64,000 nt of DNA from Pirellulales bacterium (GTDB taxonomy: Bacteria > Planctomycetota > Planctomycetia > Pirellulales > JAICIG01), in assembly GCA_035533075.1 (NCBI GenBank), contig DATLUO010000018.1, positions 1 through 64,000 of the forward strand. The letters are read 5' to 3'. The notes under the pieces were generated by a model. The model was not told where the DNA came from, searched no databases, and was given only the letters and a program-made list of their open reading frames with translations. How positions within the stretch are numbered: the first letter of the stretch is position 1; each line of letters starts with the position of its first letter. The position numbers and the translations under genes are program-made. Of the stretch, positions 9,414-17,620 are shown in pieces.

Positions 9414-9870
9414 GCGGCGCGGCGCGGCTGGAACAAGCCAAGCCAGCGGCGTGATAGGATGCTGTCCGACTCTTGATCCGTGCCCATCCGTTTTATCCGT
9501 GGTTTTTCCCTCTTTTACGGCCATGCTGGCGTGCCTAAGAATTGAGCAGCGGGGCCGCGCGGGGTCCAACGCGGCACCTCGGCGCACGGCTTTTGCAAAT
9601 TTGCAATAGCCGGTCAAAGACGGCGTTTTTTATCATCTCATACCTAATTGGAGGGGCAATCCGCGCGACTGCCTAATCTGTACGCATGCGGCTAATTTTG
9701 TGCATATATATTAGGCAATCGTGGATAAAGATGAGGGGTGCGAGACGAGGGACCGGAATCAGCGAAGCGGTGGACGAGCGCATCGCGAGAGCCATGCAAG
9801 CCAATGGCCGTGCAAGATGAGCGATGAGCCATCGGGGTTGAACCGCGCTCCAAGGACGGATGACGGAAAG

Positions 9871-9947
9871 ATTACCTGACAGAAAAGTGAGCCACCCAAG
9901 GGCACCTCGCTCGACGCCCGCGGTTCCCCATTTTTCTGCCAGGTAAT
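9871..9947. repeat. Inverted repeat with ATTACCTGRCAGAAAA arms
   Basis: Arms 9871-9886 (ATTACCTGACAGAAAA) and 9932-9947 (TTTTCTGCCAGGTAAT) are complementary with one mismatch and enclose 45 bp. A third half-copy, TTCTGTCAGG, follows at 9950-9959. It could be a miniature element, a hairpin RNA or a terminator; no nearby gene ends here, so a mobile or repeat origin is favoured. Confidence 0.6.
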
Positions 9948-10452
9948 TCTTCTGTCAGGATCCGCGGCCGAAAGGTTCCATCACGGCGGAGCGTGATGCC
10001 TATCCCGGCGCGCCGGCATGCCCAAGCCAGTCGGCGAGTAGAACCAGTGGAGACGGCAGAGAGCAGACGGTAAACGGGAAGTCAAATCGACGATCCGCGA
10101 CGCCCTGTCCCTCATCGCTCATCCTTGATCGCGCATCCCCCCGACGGAACTACGAGATGATGAAATCCCTCGGGTTTTTCCCGTTTGTGCAAATTTGCAC
10201 GAACGAGGAACGCTCTGTCGGGAACGCCCTCCGTGGCGTTCCGCGCGGCGGGGTCGGCGCCAACCCGCACGACCTCGGAATGCCGGCGCGCCGGGAGAGG
10301 GCGGTCCCTACGGAGCCGCGAGAGAGTTCCGCGCTTGTACAAGTCGGCGTCGACGTTTTCGCGCGTCGCCCTAAGCCGCTGGCCCCTACCAGCTTAGATG
10401 GCCCAGGCGGCGCGCTTGGTTTTTATTTTTCACAAGCAAATCAGCCCCCCAC

Positions 10453-10809
10453 GTGGCCGCGGCACACGCCTTGTCGCAGCAGCGAGTGGCCCAAATCGCC
10501 GCGCGTGTCGATGCCCGGCTCGCCGCCCACCCCGAACATCCGCTGGCCCAAAGCCTGCGGCTGCGCTGCGCGCGGCGCTGGGAGACGCTGTGGGATGAGT
10601 CGATGGCCAGCTTCGCGCGGAGCCGCCAAAACCGTGAAACCAAGAAAGAACGCACCGCCCGACGCAGGGCCACGGCCGCTGGCGAGGCACTACCCGTGAC
10701 CACCGTCGTCGAACAGACTGTTCGCGAACAGAACGGCGACCCGCGGTTTCTGAGCATCGCCCGACATTCCAAGTCAAGGTTGCTTGCCGCTGGCGGCCGG
10801 GCAAACTAA
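10453..10809 (+). CDS. Small hypothetical protein
   Basis: 118 residues starting at GTG 10453. Residues 8-60 (RVAQIAARVDARLAAHPEHP, RCARRWETLWDESMASF) look like genuine helical protein, and the rest is basic and disordered. There is no recognisable family, signal peptide or partner. The gene ends 35 bp before the large dehydrogenase. The start is uncertain and it may be the remnant of a longer gene. Confidence 0.45.
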   Translation: MAAAHALSQQRVAQIAARVDARLAAHPEHPLAQSLRLRCARRWETLWDESMASFARSRQNRETKKERTARRRATAAGEALPVTTVVEQTVREQNGDPRFLSIARHSKSRLLAAGGRAN

Positions 10810-10844
10810 GTTAAGATGCTGACCACGTTTGGAGCTTGAAAAGA

Positions 10845-13800
10845 ATGCGTATCCCCGTGCTTTGCCCGCTTGCGCTCATCGTCGCCGCGGTGTTCCTGGT
10901 TTCCGCCGGCGCGGCGGCCGAACCCGACCGCGGCGGCGTGTTGCCCCTCGGCGCCGACGGCAAACCGCTCAACCTCGGCTTCGAAACCGGCACGCTCCGC
11001 GACTGGAAAGCCGAAGGCGAGGCGTTCGCCGGGCAGCCGGTCGAAGGCGACACGGTCTTTGCCCGACGTGGCGACATGCGCAGCCAGCACGTCGGCCGGT
11101 TCTGGATCGGCACCTACGAACGGCGGCAAGACCCGCCGCAAGGCACGCTCGCCAGCGTCGCCTTCAAGGTCACGCACCCCTATTGCAGCTTCCTCGTGGC
11201 CGGCGGACCCCACCCGGAAACGTGCGTGCAGCTTGTTCGCAAAGACACGGGCAAGGTCGTCTATCAGACCAGCGGCGAAACCACCGAGGACCTCAAGCCG
11301 GTGACGGTCGATCTGCGCGATTACGTCGGCAAGGAGATTTTCATTCGCCTGGTCGATCGGCACAGCGGCGGTTGGGGGCACATCAACTTCGACGACTTTC
11401 GTTTTCACGACACCAAGCCCGCCTATCCCACCAGGCCGGCAGCGCAGCCGCCCGACGTGTTTGCCCACGCGGGGCTGAGTCCCGAAGAAGCGGCCAAGGC
11501 GATGACCGTGCCCGACGGGTTCAAGGTGACGCTGTTTGCCGGCGAGCCGGACGTGGTGCAGCCGATCACCCAGGCCATCGACGACCGCGGCCGGCTGTGG
11601 GTGGCCGAGGCCTATTCCTATCCGCATCGCGTGCCGGAGGCGGAAGCCCATGACCGCATCTTGATCTTCGAAGATGAAGACGGCGACGGCCATTTCGACC
11701 GCCGCAAGGTGTTCATCGACAAGCTGAATCTGGTGAGCGGGCTGGAAGTGGGTTTTGGCGGCGTGTGGGTCGGCATGGCGCCGTACTTCCTGTTCATCCC
11801 CGACCGCGATGGCGACGACGTGCCCGATGCCAAGCCGCAAGTGCTGCTCGACGGCTGGGGATCGCACGATACGCACGAGACGCTGAACTCGTTTATTTGG
11901 GGTCCGGACGGTTGGCTGTATGGCTGCCACGGCGTGTTCACGCACTCGCGGGTCGGCAAGCCCGGCACGCCCGACGCGGAGCGGACGCCGATCAACGCCG
12001 GGCTGTGGCGTTATCATCCGACCAAGCACCGCTTCGAGGTGTTCGCCCACGGCACGAGCAATCCTTGGGGCGTCGACTTCAACGATCAGGGCCAGGCGTT
12101 TCTCACGGCCTGCGTCATTCCGCATCTCTACCATATGATCCAGGGCGGGCGTTATCAGCGGCAGGCCGGCACGCACTTCAATCCTTACACCTACAGCGAC
12201 ATTCAGACGATCGCCCTGCACCGGCACTGGATCGGCGACTTGCCGCATTCCGGCAACAACCGCTCCCACGCGGCGGGCGGTGGGCATGCCCATGCCGGGG
12301 CGATGATCTATCTGGGCGGAAGCTGGCCGGCCGAATATCGCAACCAGCTTTTCATGAACAACATCCACGGCGCCCGGCTGAATGAAGACCGGCTCGCGGC
12401 GAAAGGTTCGGGCTACGTCGGCGACCGCGCTCCCGATTTTTTGCTGGCCAACGACCTGTGGTCGCAGATATTGAACTTGCAATACGGCCCCGACGGGCAA
12501 ATGTTCATGATCGACTGGTACGACGCCAATCAGTGTCATCACGGCAACGCCGCCGGGCACGATCGCACCAACGGCCGCATCTTCAAAGTCAGCTATCGGA
12601 ACGCAAAGCCGGTGAAGGTCGATCTGCGCGCGAAGAGCGACGAAGAGTTGATCGAGCTGCTGCTGAACGAAAACGATTGGTATGTCCGCCATGCGAGGCG
12701 ACTTTTGCAAGAGCGGGGCGTCAATCCGGCACTGCACGAGACGCTGGCGAAGATGGCCTTCGAGCACGCTGACCCGACGCGGCGGCTGCGCGGCTTATGG
12801 GCCCTACACGCATTCGGCGGACTGAACGAAGAACGAATCTTACGCGGGCTGACGAATGACAACCCTTATGTTCGCGGATGGACCATTCAGCTTGCCTTGG
12901 AAGACCGCAAGCCCTCGCCCGCCACGTTGGCAAAGCTCGCGGGCCTGGCCCAGAGCGATCCGTCGCCGATCGTGCGGCTGTATTTGGCGTCGGCGGCCGA
13001 CCGGTTGTCGCTTGACCAGCGGGCACCGATCGTTCTGGGCTTGGTGGCGCATGGCGAGGACGCCGGCGACCACAATTTGCCGCTCATGTATTGGTACGCC
13101 GCCGAGCCGCTGGTCGAGTGGAATCCAGCGGAAGCCGCGACAATGCTCGATCGCGCGCGGGTGTCCTTGGTTCGTCAATATCTTGCTCGCCGGCTGGCGC
13201 AGTTCGCTTCGCCTGAAGCGCTGGCGATTCTGGTGAAGCGGCTCGGGGTAGAGAACGTTGGCTCGCAAAGAGAACTGCTGGAGCAATTCAACGTGGGCCT
13301 GCAAGGGAAGCGGCAACTCTCTATGCCGGACGGTTGGAACGATGTTTATGAGCGATTGTTGAAAACAGGCGATGCGCAGATTTCCTCGTTGGCCACCGCC
13401 ATTGCCCTGACGTTCGGCGACCAACGGGCGTTCGGCCGGCTGGAGCAGACGCTGAGCGATGCCAAATCGAGCAACACGGCACGGCAGGAGGCACTGGCGG
13501 CGCTGGTCAAAGAGCGCGATGCGAACCTGCCGCCGATATTGCACCGCCTGCTCGACGACGCCGCGATGCGGCGGCCGGCCATTCGCGCCTTGGCCGCCTT
13601 CGCCGATCCGCATACGGCCAACCTGCTGCTCAAGATGTACGCGGGCTTGAATGCCGACGAAAAGCCCGACGCCCTGGCGACGCTCGTCTCGCGCAGCGAC
13701 TATGCCGCGGACTTGCTGCGGGCGGTCGGCGAAAACCGCGTGGCCCGCGCCGATCTTTCGGGCGAACTGGTCCGTCAGATTCGCAACCTGAAAGACAAGC

Positions 13801-14900
13801 GGCTCGATGAAGAGATCAACAAGGTTTGGGGCACGGTCAACGACACGCCCGAAGAGCGGCGCAAGCTGATGGAGCATTACAAGGCGCTGGCGAGCAAGCC
13901 CGGCACGCCGCCTGACGCGATGCTCGGCCGGGCGTTGTTCGCTAAAACCTGCCAGCAATGTCACACGCTGTTTGTCGTCGGCGGCAAGGTCGGTCCCGAC
14001 ATCACCGGCTCGAACCGCGCCAATCTCGATTACCTCGTCAGCAACCTGGTCGATCCCAGCGCGCTGATCGGCAAAGATTATCAGGCGACGGTCATCCAGA
14101 TGAGCGACGGCCGCACGTTGACGGGCATCGTGCGCAACGAAAACCAGGACTCGCTCGAGCTGGCCTTGGCCAACGAAACGGTCACGGTGCTCAAGAGCGA
14201 TATTGAAGAGCGCGAGCTCAGCGCCAAGTCGATGATGCCCGACGACCAGCTCAAGCCGTTCAGCGACCACCAGGTCCGCTCACTGGTCGCCTATCTGTCC
14301 AGCCCATCGCAGACGCCGATGCTGGCGACGGCCGAGAACGTCTCGTTGTTTTTCAACGGCCGCGACCTGACCGGCTGGCGAGGCAACGAAGAACTGTGGA
14401 GCGTGGACGAGGGCGAAATCGTAGGGAAAACGACGGGCCTGGCCCGCAATGAGTTTCTCGTCAGCGACCTGGCGGCCGGCGATTTCCACTTGTCGTTGGA
14501 CGTGAAGCTGGTCGGCAATGCCGGCAACAGCGGCATTCAATTCCGCAGCGAGGCGCTGGATGGCGGCGAGGTGAAAGGTTATCAGGCCGACGTCGGCGCC
14601 GGCTGGTGGGGCAAGCTTTACGAAGAGAACGGCCGCGGCTTGCTCTGGGACAAATCGGGCGAGGCGCACGTCAAGCCCGGCGAGTGGAACCAATACGAGA
14701 TTGTGGCGGAAGGCGGCAAGATCATCACGCGCATCAACGGCCAGGATTGCGTCGAACTCGACGATCCCGCCGGCGGCAAGCGCGGCGTGTTTGCTTTGCA
14801 GCTTCATTCCGGCGGGGCGACCGAAGTGCGCTTCCGCAATTTGAAGCTGGAGCTTTTGCCGCCCACCACGGCCACGGACTCCGCCGCCGCCGGGCAATGA
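10845..14900 (+). CDS. PVC-type membrane-bound dehydrogenase with cytochrome c and DUF1080 domains
   Basis: Giant 1,351-residue exported protein. Order of domains: signal peptide (1-25, LALIVAAVFLVSAGAAA); a jelly-roll-like N-terminal domain (about 35-195); a beta-propeller of the PVC-type dehydrogenase family (about 215-590, with DGFKVTLFAGEPDV and HHGNAAGHDRTNGRIFK); HEAT-like helical repeats (about 600-950); a c-type cytochrome with haem motif CQQCH near residue 1036 (axial Met likely in KSMMPDDQ); and a C-terminal 3-keto-disaccharide hydrolase/DUF1080 domain (about 1165-1345). This architecture is typical of planctomycetes and is thought to oxidise and cleave saccharides in the periplasm. 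ATG 10845 is preferred to the TTG three codons upstream because it places the signal peptide correctly. Confidence 0.93.
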   Translation: MRIPVLCPLALIVAAVFLVSAGAAAEPDRGGVLPLGADGKPLNLGFETGTLRDWKAEGEAFAGQPVEGDTVFARRGDMRSQHVGRFWIGTYERRQDPPQGTLASVAFKVTHPYCSFLVAGGPHPETCVQLVRKDTGKVVYQTSGETTEDLKPVTVDLRDYVGKEIFIRLVDRHSGGWGHINFDDFRFHDTKPAYPTRPAAQPPDVFAHAGLSPEEAAKAMTVPDGFKVTLFAGEPDVVQPITQAIDDRGRLWVAEAYSYPHRVPEAEAHDRILIFEDEDGDGHFDRRKVFIDKLNLVSGLEVGFGGVWVGMAPYFLFIPDRDGDDVPDAKPQVLLDGWGSHDTHETLNSFIWGPDGWLYGCHGVFTHSRVGKPGTPDAERTPINAGLWRYHPTKHRFEVFAHGTSNPWGVDFNDQGQAFLTACVIPHLYHMIQGGRYQRQAGTHFNPYTYSDIQTIALHRHWIGDLPHSGNNRSHAAGGGHAHAGAMIYLGGSWPAEYRNQLFMNNIHGARLNEDRLAAKGSGYVGDRAPDFLLANDLWSQILNLQYGPDGQMFMIDWYDANQCHHGNAAGHDRTNGRIFKVSYRNAKPVKVDLRAKSDEELIELLLNENDWYVRHARRLLQERGVNPALHETLAKMAFEHADPTRRLRGLWALHAFGGLNEERILRGLTNDNPYVRGWTIQLALEDRKPSPATLAKLAGLAQSDPSPIVRLYLASAADRLSLDQRAPIVLGLVAHGEDAGDHNLPLMYWYAAEPLVEWNPAEAATMLDRARVSLVRQYLARRLAQFASPEALAILVKRLGVENVGSQRELLEQFNVGLQGKRQLSMPDGWNDVYERLLKTGDAQISSLATAIALTFGDQRAFGRLEQTLSDAKSSNTARQEALAALVKERDANLPPILHRLLDDAAMRRPAIRALAAFADPHTANLLLKMYAGLNADEKPDALATLVSRSDYAADLLRAVGENRVARADLSGELVRQIRNLKDKRLDEEINKVWGTVNDTPEERRKLMEHYKALASKPGTPPDAMLGRALFAKTCQQCHTLFVVGGKVGPDITGSNRANLDYLVSNLVDPSALIGKDYQATVIQMSDGRTLTGIVRNENQDSLELALANETVTVLKSDIEERELSAKSMMPDDQLKPFSDHQVRSLVAYLSSPSQTPMLATAENVSLFFNGRDLTGWRGNEELWSVDEGEIVGKTTGLARNEFLVSDLAAGDFHLSLDVKLVGNAGNSGIQFRSEALDGGEVKGYQADVGAGWWGKLYEENGRGLLWDKSGEAHVKPGEWNQYEIVAEGGKIITRINGQDCVELDDPAGGKRGVFALQLHSGGATEVRFRNLKLELLPPTTATDSAAAGQ

Positions 14901-14902
14901 CC

Positions 14903-15133
14903 TTACGCCGATTGTCGATCGGCAATATCCATGAGTTGGCTGACGCTGCTGCTGTCGAAAAGCTTCACGTCACCCTCGGTGCTGATATAGACCGCCACTG
15001 CTCCGCCATGTGCCAGTGCCTCTGGATGCTCGACCACGAAACGGTCGCCGCTGACCAGTTCCACCTCGAATGGCTTGAACGGTCGGCGGCGGATGAAAGC
15101 CTGCAAGCTCTTTTTGAAGTTCGCTTCGGTCAT
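14903..15133 (-). CDS. Small conserved hypothetical protein
   Basis: 76 residues. The pattern NFKKSLQAFIRRRPFKPFEV followed by VSGDRFVVEHPEAL is a small domain I associate with planctomycetes, of unknown function, with an SH3-like beta-rich character. ATG 15133 is chosen; an upstream start at 15157 would add eight residues. It is convergent with the dehydrogenase, the two stops being 2 bp apart, and lies downstream of the toxin-antitoxin pair on the same strand. Confidence 0.7.
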   Translation of the reverse strand: MTEANFKKSLQAFIRRRPFKPFEVELVSGDRFVVEHPEALAHGGAVAVYISTEGDVKLFDSSSVSQLMDIADRQSA

Positions 15134-15168
15134 ACAGATACAGCGATTATCGGCCAAGATTCTACATG

Positions 15169-15423
15169 TTAGTCATTAGCCCGCACCCCAAACAGTTTGC
15201 GCGCGCTCAATTTGGATTTCTCGACCAATGCACGGAATTTTGGATTCGACTCCAGCAATTCGTCCGTCAATTCATCGTCTTCCTGTGGATCGAGCGCACG
15301 AATTGCCAACCGTCGTTGATCGGGCAACTCGACGACCACCGTTTCGCCCGACTCGCAACACTCAGTCAGCGTCTCCGTTAGTTTCGCTTCCAGGAGGCTT
15401 AAGGAGATCGTTTTGATGGACAT
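15169..15423 (-). CDS. Antitoxin of a RelE-type pair
   Basis: 84 residues. The N-terminal half (SIKTISLSLLEAKLTETLTE, then GETVVVELPDQRRLAIRAL) resembles short Phd/YefM-type antitoxins. The C-terminal segment DELLESNPKFRALVEKSKLS is the likely toxin-binding tail. GGAG lies 8 bp before ATG 15423, which fixes the start (a TTG seven codons upstream is less likely). The gene follows its toxin by 37 bp on the same strand, so the order is toxin first. Confidence 0.75.
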   Translation of the reverse strand: MSIKTISLSLLEAKLTETLTECCESGETVVVELPDQRRLAIRALDPQEDDELTDELLESNPKFRALVEKSKLSARKLFGVRAND

Positions 15424-15460
15424 GGAATTCTTCTCCTTCGACAATCAGTTTGTTTCCGAC

Positions 15461-15706
15461 CTATCGCCCCACCACCAAAATGATGACTTCATCGCCCTCA
15501 ACATTATACAGCGCTCGAAGATCACCCGCTCGCAGTTCAAACTCGGCAAAAGGGTTCGGTCTCAGCCGCTTGATCGCCTTTGTAGCCGTATTTGGCTGGT
15601 GTTGAAGCCGCGTCAGCACCGCGTTTTCCAGTAGTCGCTGAGCGCGTGCCGGCAACGCACGGAACTGCGCGTCGGCGACTTCGGTAATCGTAATCTTGTA
15701 GGGCAT
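15461..15706 (-). CDS. RelE/ParE family toxin
   Basis: 81 residues, the usual length for the family. The N-terminus is YKITITEVADAQFRALPARA, and the C-terminal strand pair ELRAGDLRALYNVEGDEVII matches the RelE/ParE fold, in which the basic C-terminal strands carry the ribonuclease or gyrase-binding residues. RelE toxins cut ribosome-bound mRNA and ParE poisons gyrase; the sequence alone does not decide which. It is paired with the downstream antitoxin, and the pair is probably autoregulated. Confidence 0.82.
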   Translation of the reverse strand: MPYKITITEVADAQFRALPARAQRLLENAVLTRLQHQPNTATKAIKRLRPNPFAEFELRAGDLRALYNVEGDEVIILVVGR

Positions 15707-15727
15707 GCGTCAGGAACCCCGGCGAAT

Positions 15728-17620
15728 CTACGCGAAGATTACATGCCGTTTCAAAAACTCCTCCACCGCCCGATAAAAATGCTCGATCGTCTCCCGCTTT
15801 CGCCAGCCGTGGCCTTCGTCGTCGTAGACGTGGTAGATGTGCGGAGTGCCGTTGCGGCGCAGGGCCTCGACGATCGACTCGGCCTGGTCCTTCGGCACCA
15901 CCGTGTCGATGCCGCCCTGAAACACCGCCAACGGACGGCGGATCTTTGCGGCGTGAAACACGGGCGAACGCTCGCGATAAACGGCCGCCGCTTCGGGCAA
16001 CGGCCCCAACATCGAATCGAGATAGCGGCTCTCGAACTTGTGCGTGTCCGAGGCCAGGCTGAACTGGTTGGCCACGCCATACAGCGAGATGCCCGCTGTG
16101 AAGGCTTCCGGCTCGACGACCATCGTTTGCAATACGGTAAAACCGCCGGCGCTGCCGCCCATGATCACTGTCCGCTGGCCGTCGATCTCGTCGGCGTCAG
16201 CCAAGTGTCGCATTCCGCTCACCGCGTCCTCGACGTCGCAAATGCCCCAGTTGCCGCGGAGCCGCAGCATGTAATCGCGGCCGTAGCCGGTGCTGCCGCG
16301 ATAGTTGACCAGCAGCACGGCGTAGCCGCGGGTGGCGAAGAACTGCGCCTCGGCCCGCCAGCCGGCCCGGACTTGCGACGTCGGCCCGCCGTGAATCAGC
16401 ACGATCAGCGGCGGCCGGCCGGTCCCTTCGAACTCTTCGCTCGCGGGACGATAAAGCAGACCGTGCGCCTCGCTGCCGCCCGCCGTGTCCCACGTGATGG
16501 CCTGGCAATCGGCGAGCGACGCGGCGGGCACGGTCTCGCCGGCCGAGCGGGCCAACACGTGGGTTTGATTCGTTTGCAGGTCGTGCGTCACGACGCGGGG
16601 CGGCGTTTTCGGCCCGCTGGCAATGAAAGCGAACTTGGCGCCGGCCGGCGAGGCGGCAATCGACGAGACATCGCCGTAGCCCGCAAGATCATCGATCGCG
16701 TCGGCTTTTCCCGTCTCGACGATGTCGAGCACCTGCAGCCGGTGGCGGCCATTTTGGTTTCCTGCCGCGACCAGCGTGCGACCGTCGGCGCAGATCGCGT
16801 AGGTGCGCATGTCTTGCACCCAGGCGGGCATGCCGAATTCGACGCCCTCCGGAGTCAGCCAACGCGCCTGGCCCGTCGCCAACTCCTGCGCCGCCAGTCG
16901 GCCCCAACCGGTTTCGTCGGAAACGTAAACCAGAAAGCGGCCGTCGCGCGTAAACTCCGGCTGAAAGATCGCCACGTCGTCGCCGCCCGCAATCTGCCGG
17001 ACATTACTCAGCCGCGGCAGGCCGTCGCCCTCGATCACGTCGGCCAGGTAAAGCCGCGTGCCGTCCCAGGGCATGTTGGGATGATCCCAGCCGATCCAGG
17101 AAAACTGTTTGCCGTCGGCGCTCCACCGCGGCTGCAGGTAAAAGTCGCGGCCGGCGGTGAGAATTTGCGGCCAGCCCTTGCCGGCCGCATCGACCACGGC
17201 AATCCGGTCGTGCGGGTCGTCATGGTGTACGTAGGCAAGCCAGCGACCGTCGGGCGAAACCACCGGCGCGGCCGCTTGGCCGAAGGCGGGCGTGATGGCC
17301 GTCGCGCCGCCGCCCGACAATGGCTGCCGATAGATCCGCCCGGTTTTGTGGACCACGAAGTAGACCCAACCGCCGTGGACCGTGAAGTCGCCGCCGCCGT
17401 AACCGACTTCGGCACGCACGCTCAAGTCGGCCGTCAGATCGCGGGGAGCGTCGTCGCCGGTCGCGGCCACCAGCACGCCCCGGCCGGAGCGGCCTTCGAG
17501 CCAAACCAGCGTCTGCCCGTCGCTGTCCCACGCGACGCCGTCCAGCCGTCGCCCTTCGGCCAGGCTGGCGGGCGTGATCGGGCTGGACCACAGACCAAAT
17601 TGCCGGCGTTCTTTCATCAT
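15728..17620 (-). CDS. S9 family prolyl-oligopeptidase-like peptidase
   Basis: 630 residues. N-terminal beta-propeller (about 20-390), then an alpha/beta-hydrolase domain. The nucleophile elbow GGSAGG places Ser near residue 489. The acid is Asp in FQGGIDTVVP and the base is His in YDDEGHGW. RPPLIVLIHGGPTSQVRAGW is the oxyanion-hole region. There is no signal peptide, so it is probably a cytoplasmic dipeptidyl/acylaminoacyl peptidase acting on short peptides. Its start overlaps the stop of the upstream kinase gene by 4 bp, so the two are translationally coupled, and the peptidase may be made together with the kinase. Confidence 0.92.
   Translation of the reverse strand: MMKERRQFGLWSSPITPASLAEGRRLDGVAWDSDGQTLVWLEGRSGRGVLVAATGDDAPRDLTADLSVRAEVGYGGGDFTVHGGWVYFVVHKTGRIYRQPLSGGGATAITPAFGQAAAPVVSPDGRWLAYVHHDDPHDRIAVVDAAGKGWPQILTAGRDFYLQPRWSADGKQFSWIGWDHPNMPWDGTRLYLADVIEGDGLPRLSNVRQIAGGDDVAIFQPEFTRDGRFLVYVSDETGWGRLAAQELATGQARWLTPEGVEFGMPAWVQDMRTYAICADGRTLVAAGNQNGRHRLQVLDIVETGKADAIDDLAGYGDVSSIAASPAGAKFAFIASGPKTPPRVVTHDLQTNQTHVLARSAGETVPAASLADCQAITWDTAGGSEAHGLLYRPASEEFEGTGRPPLIVLIHGGPTSQVRAGWRAEAQFFATRGYAVLLVNYRGSTGYGRDYMLRLRGNWGICDVEDAVSGMRHLADADEIDGQRTVIMGGSAGGFTVLQTMVVEPEAFTAGISLYGVANQFSLASDTHKFESRYLDSMLGPLPEAAAVYRERSPVFHAAKIRRPLAVFQGGIDTVVPKDQAESIVEALRRNGTPHIYHVYDDEGHGWRKRETIEHFYRAVEEFLKRHVIFA

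Larger units (their letters stand above)
9341..10452. other. 1.1 kb without a convincing gene
   Basis: Low-coding stretch. It holds the GGTCTTG heptamer array (9386-9413), a second short heptamer (GATGAGC x2, 9817-9830), a degenerate one (CTCATCG-like, 10111-10138), an inverted repeat at 9871-9947, a short inverted pair TGCCTAAT / ATTAGGCA near 9670 and 9708, and a copy of the GGGAACGCCCTCCGTGGCGTTCC repeat near 10218. Sequence around 9620-9760 is AT-richer than its surroundings. It reads as decayed intergenic DNA. Confidence 0.6.

Noticed and set aside
15461-15706. A HigB-type call for the toxin
   Set aside because: The order toxin-antitoxin fits HigBA, but the antitoxin has no helix-turn-helix pattern, so I kept the general RelE/ParE call.
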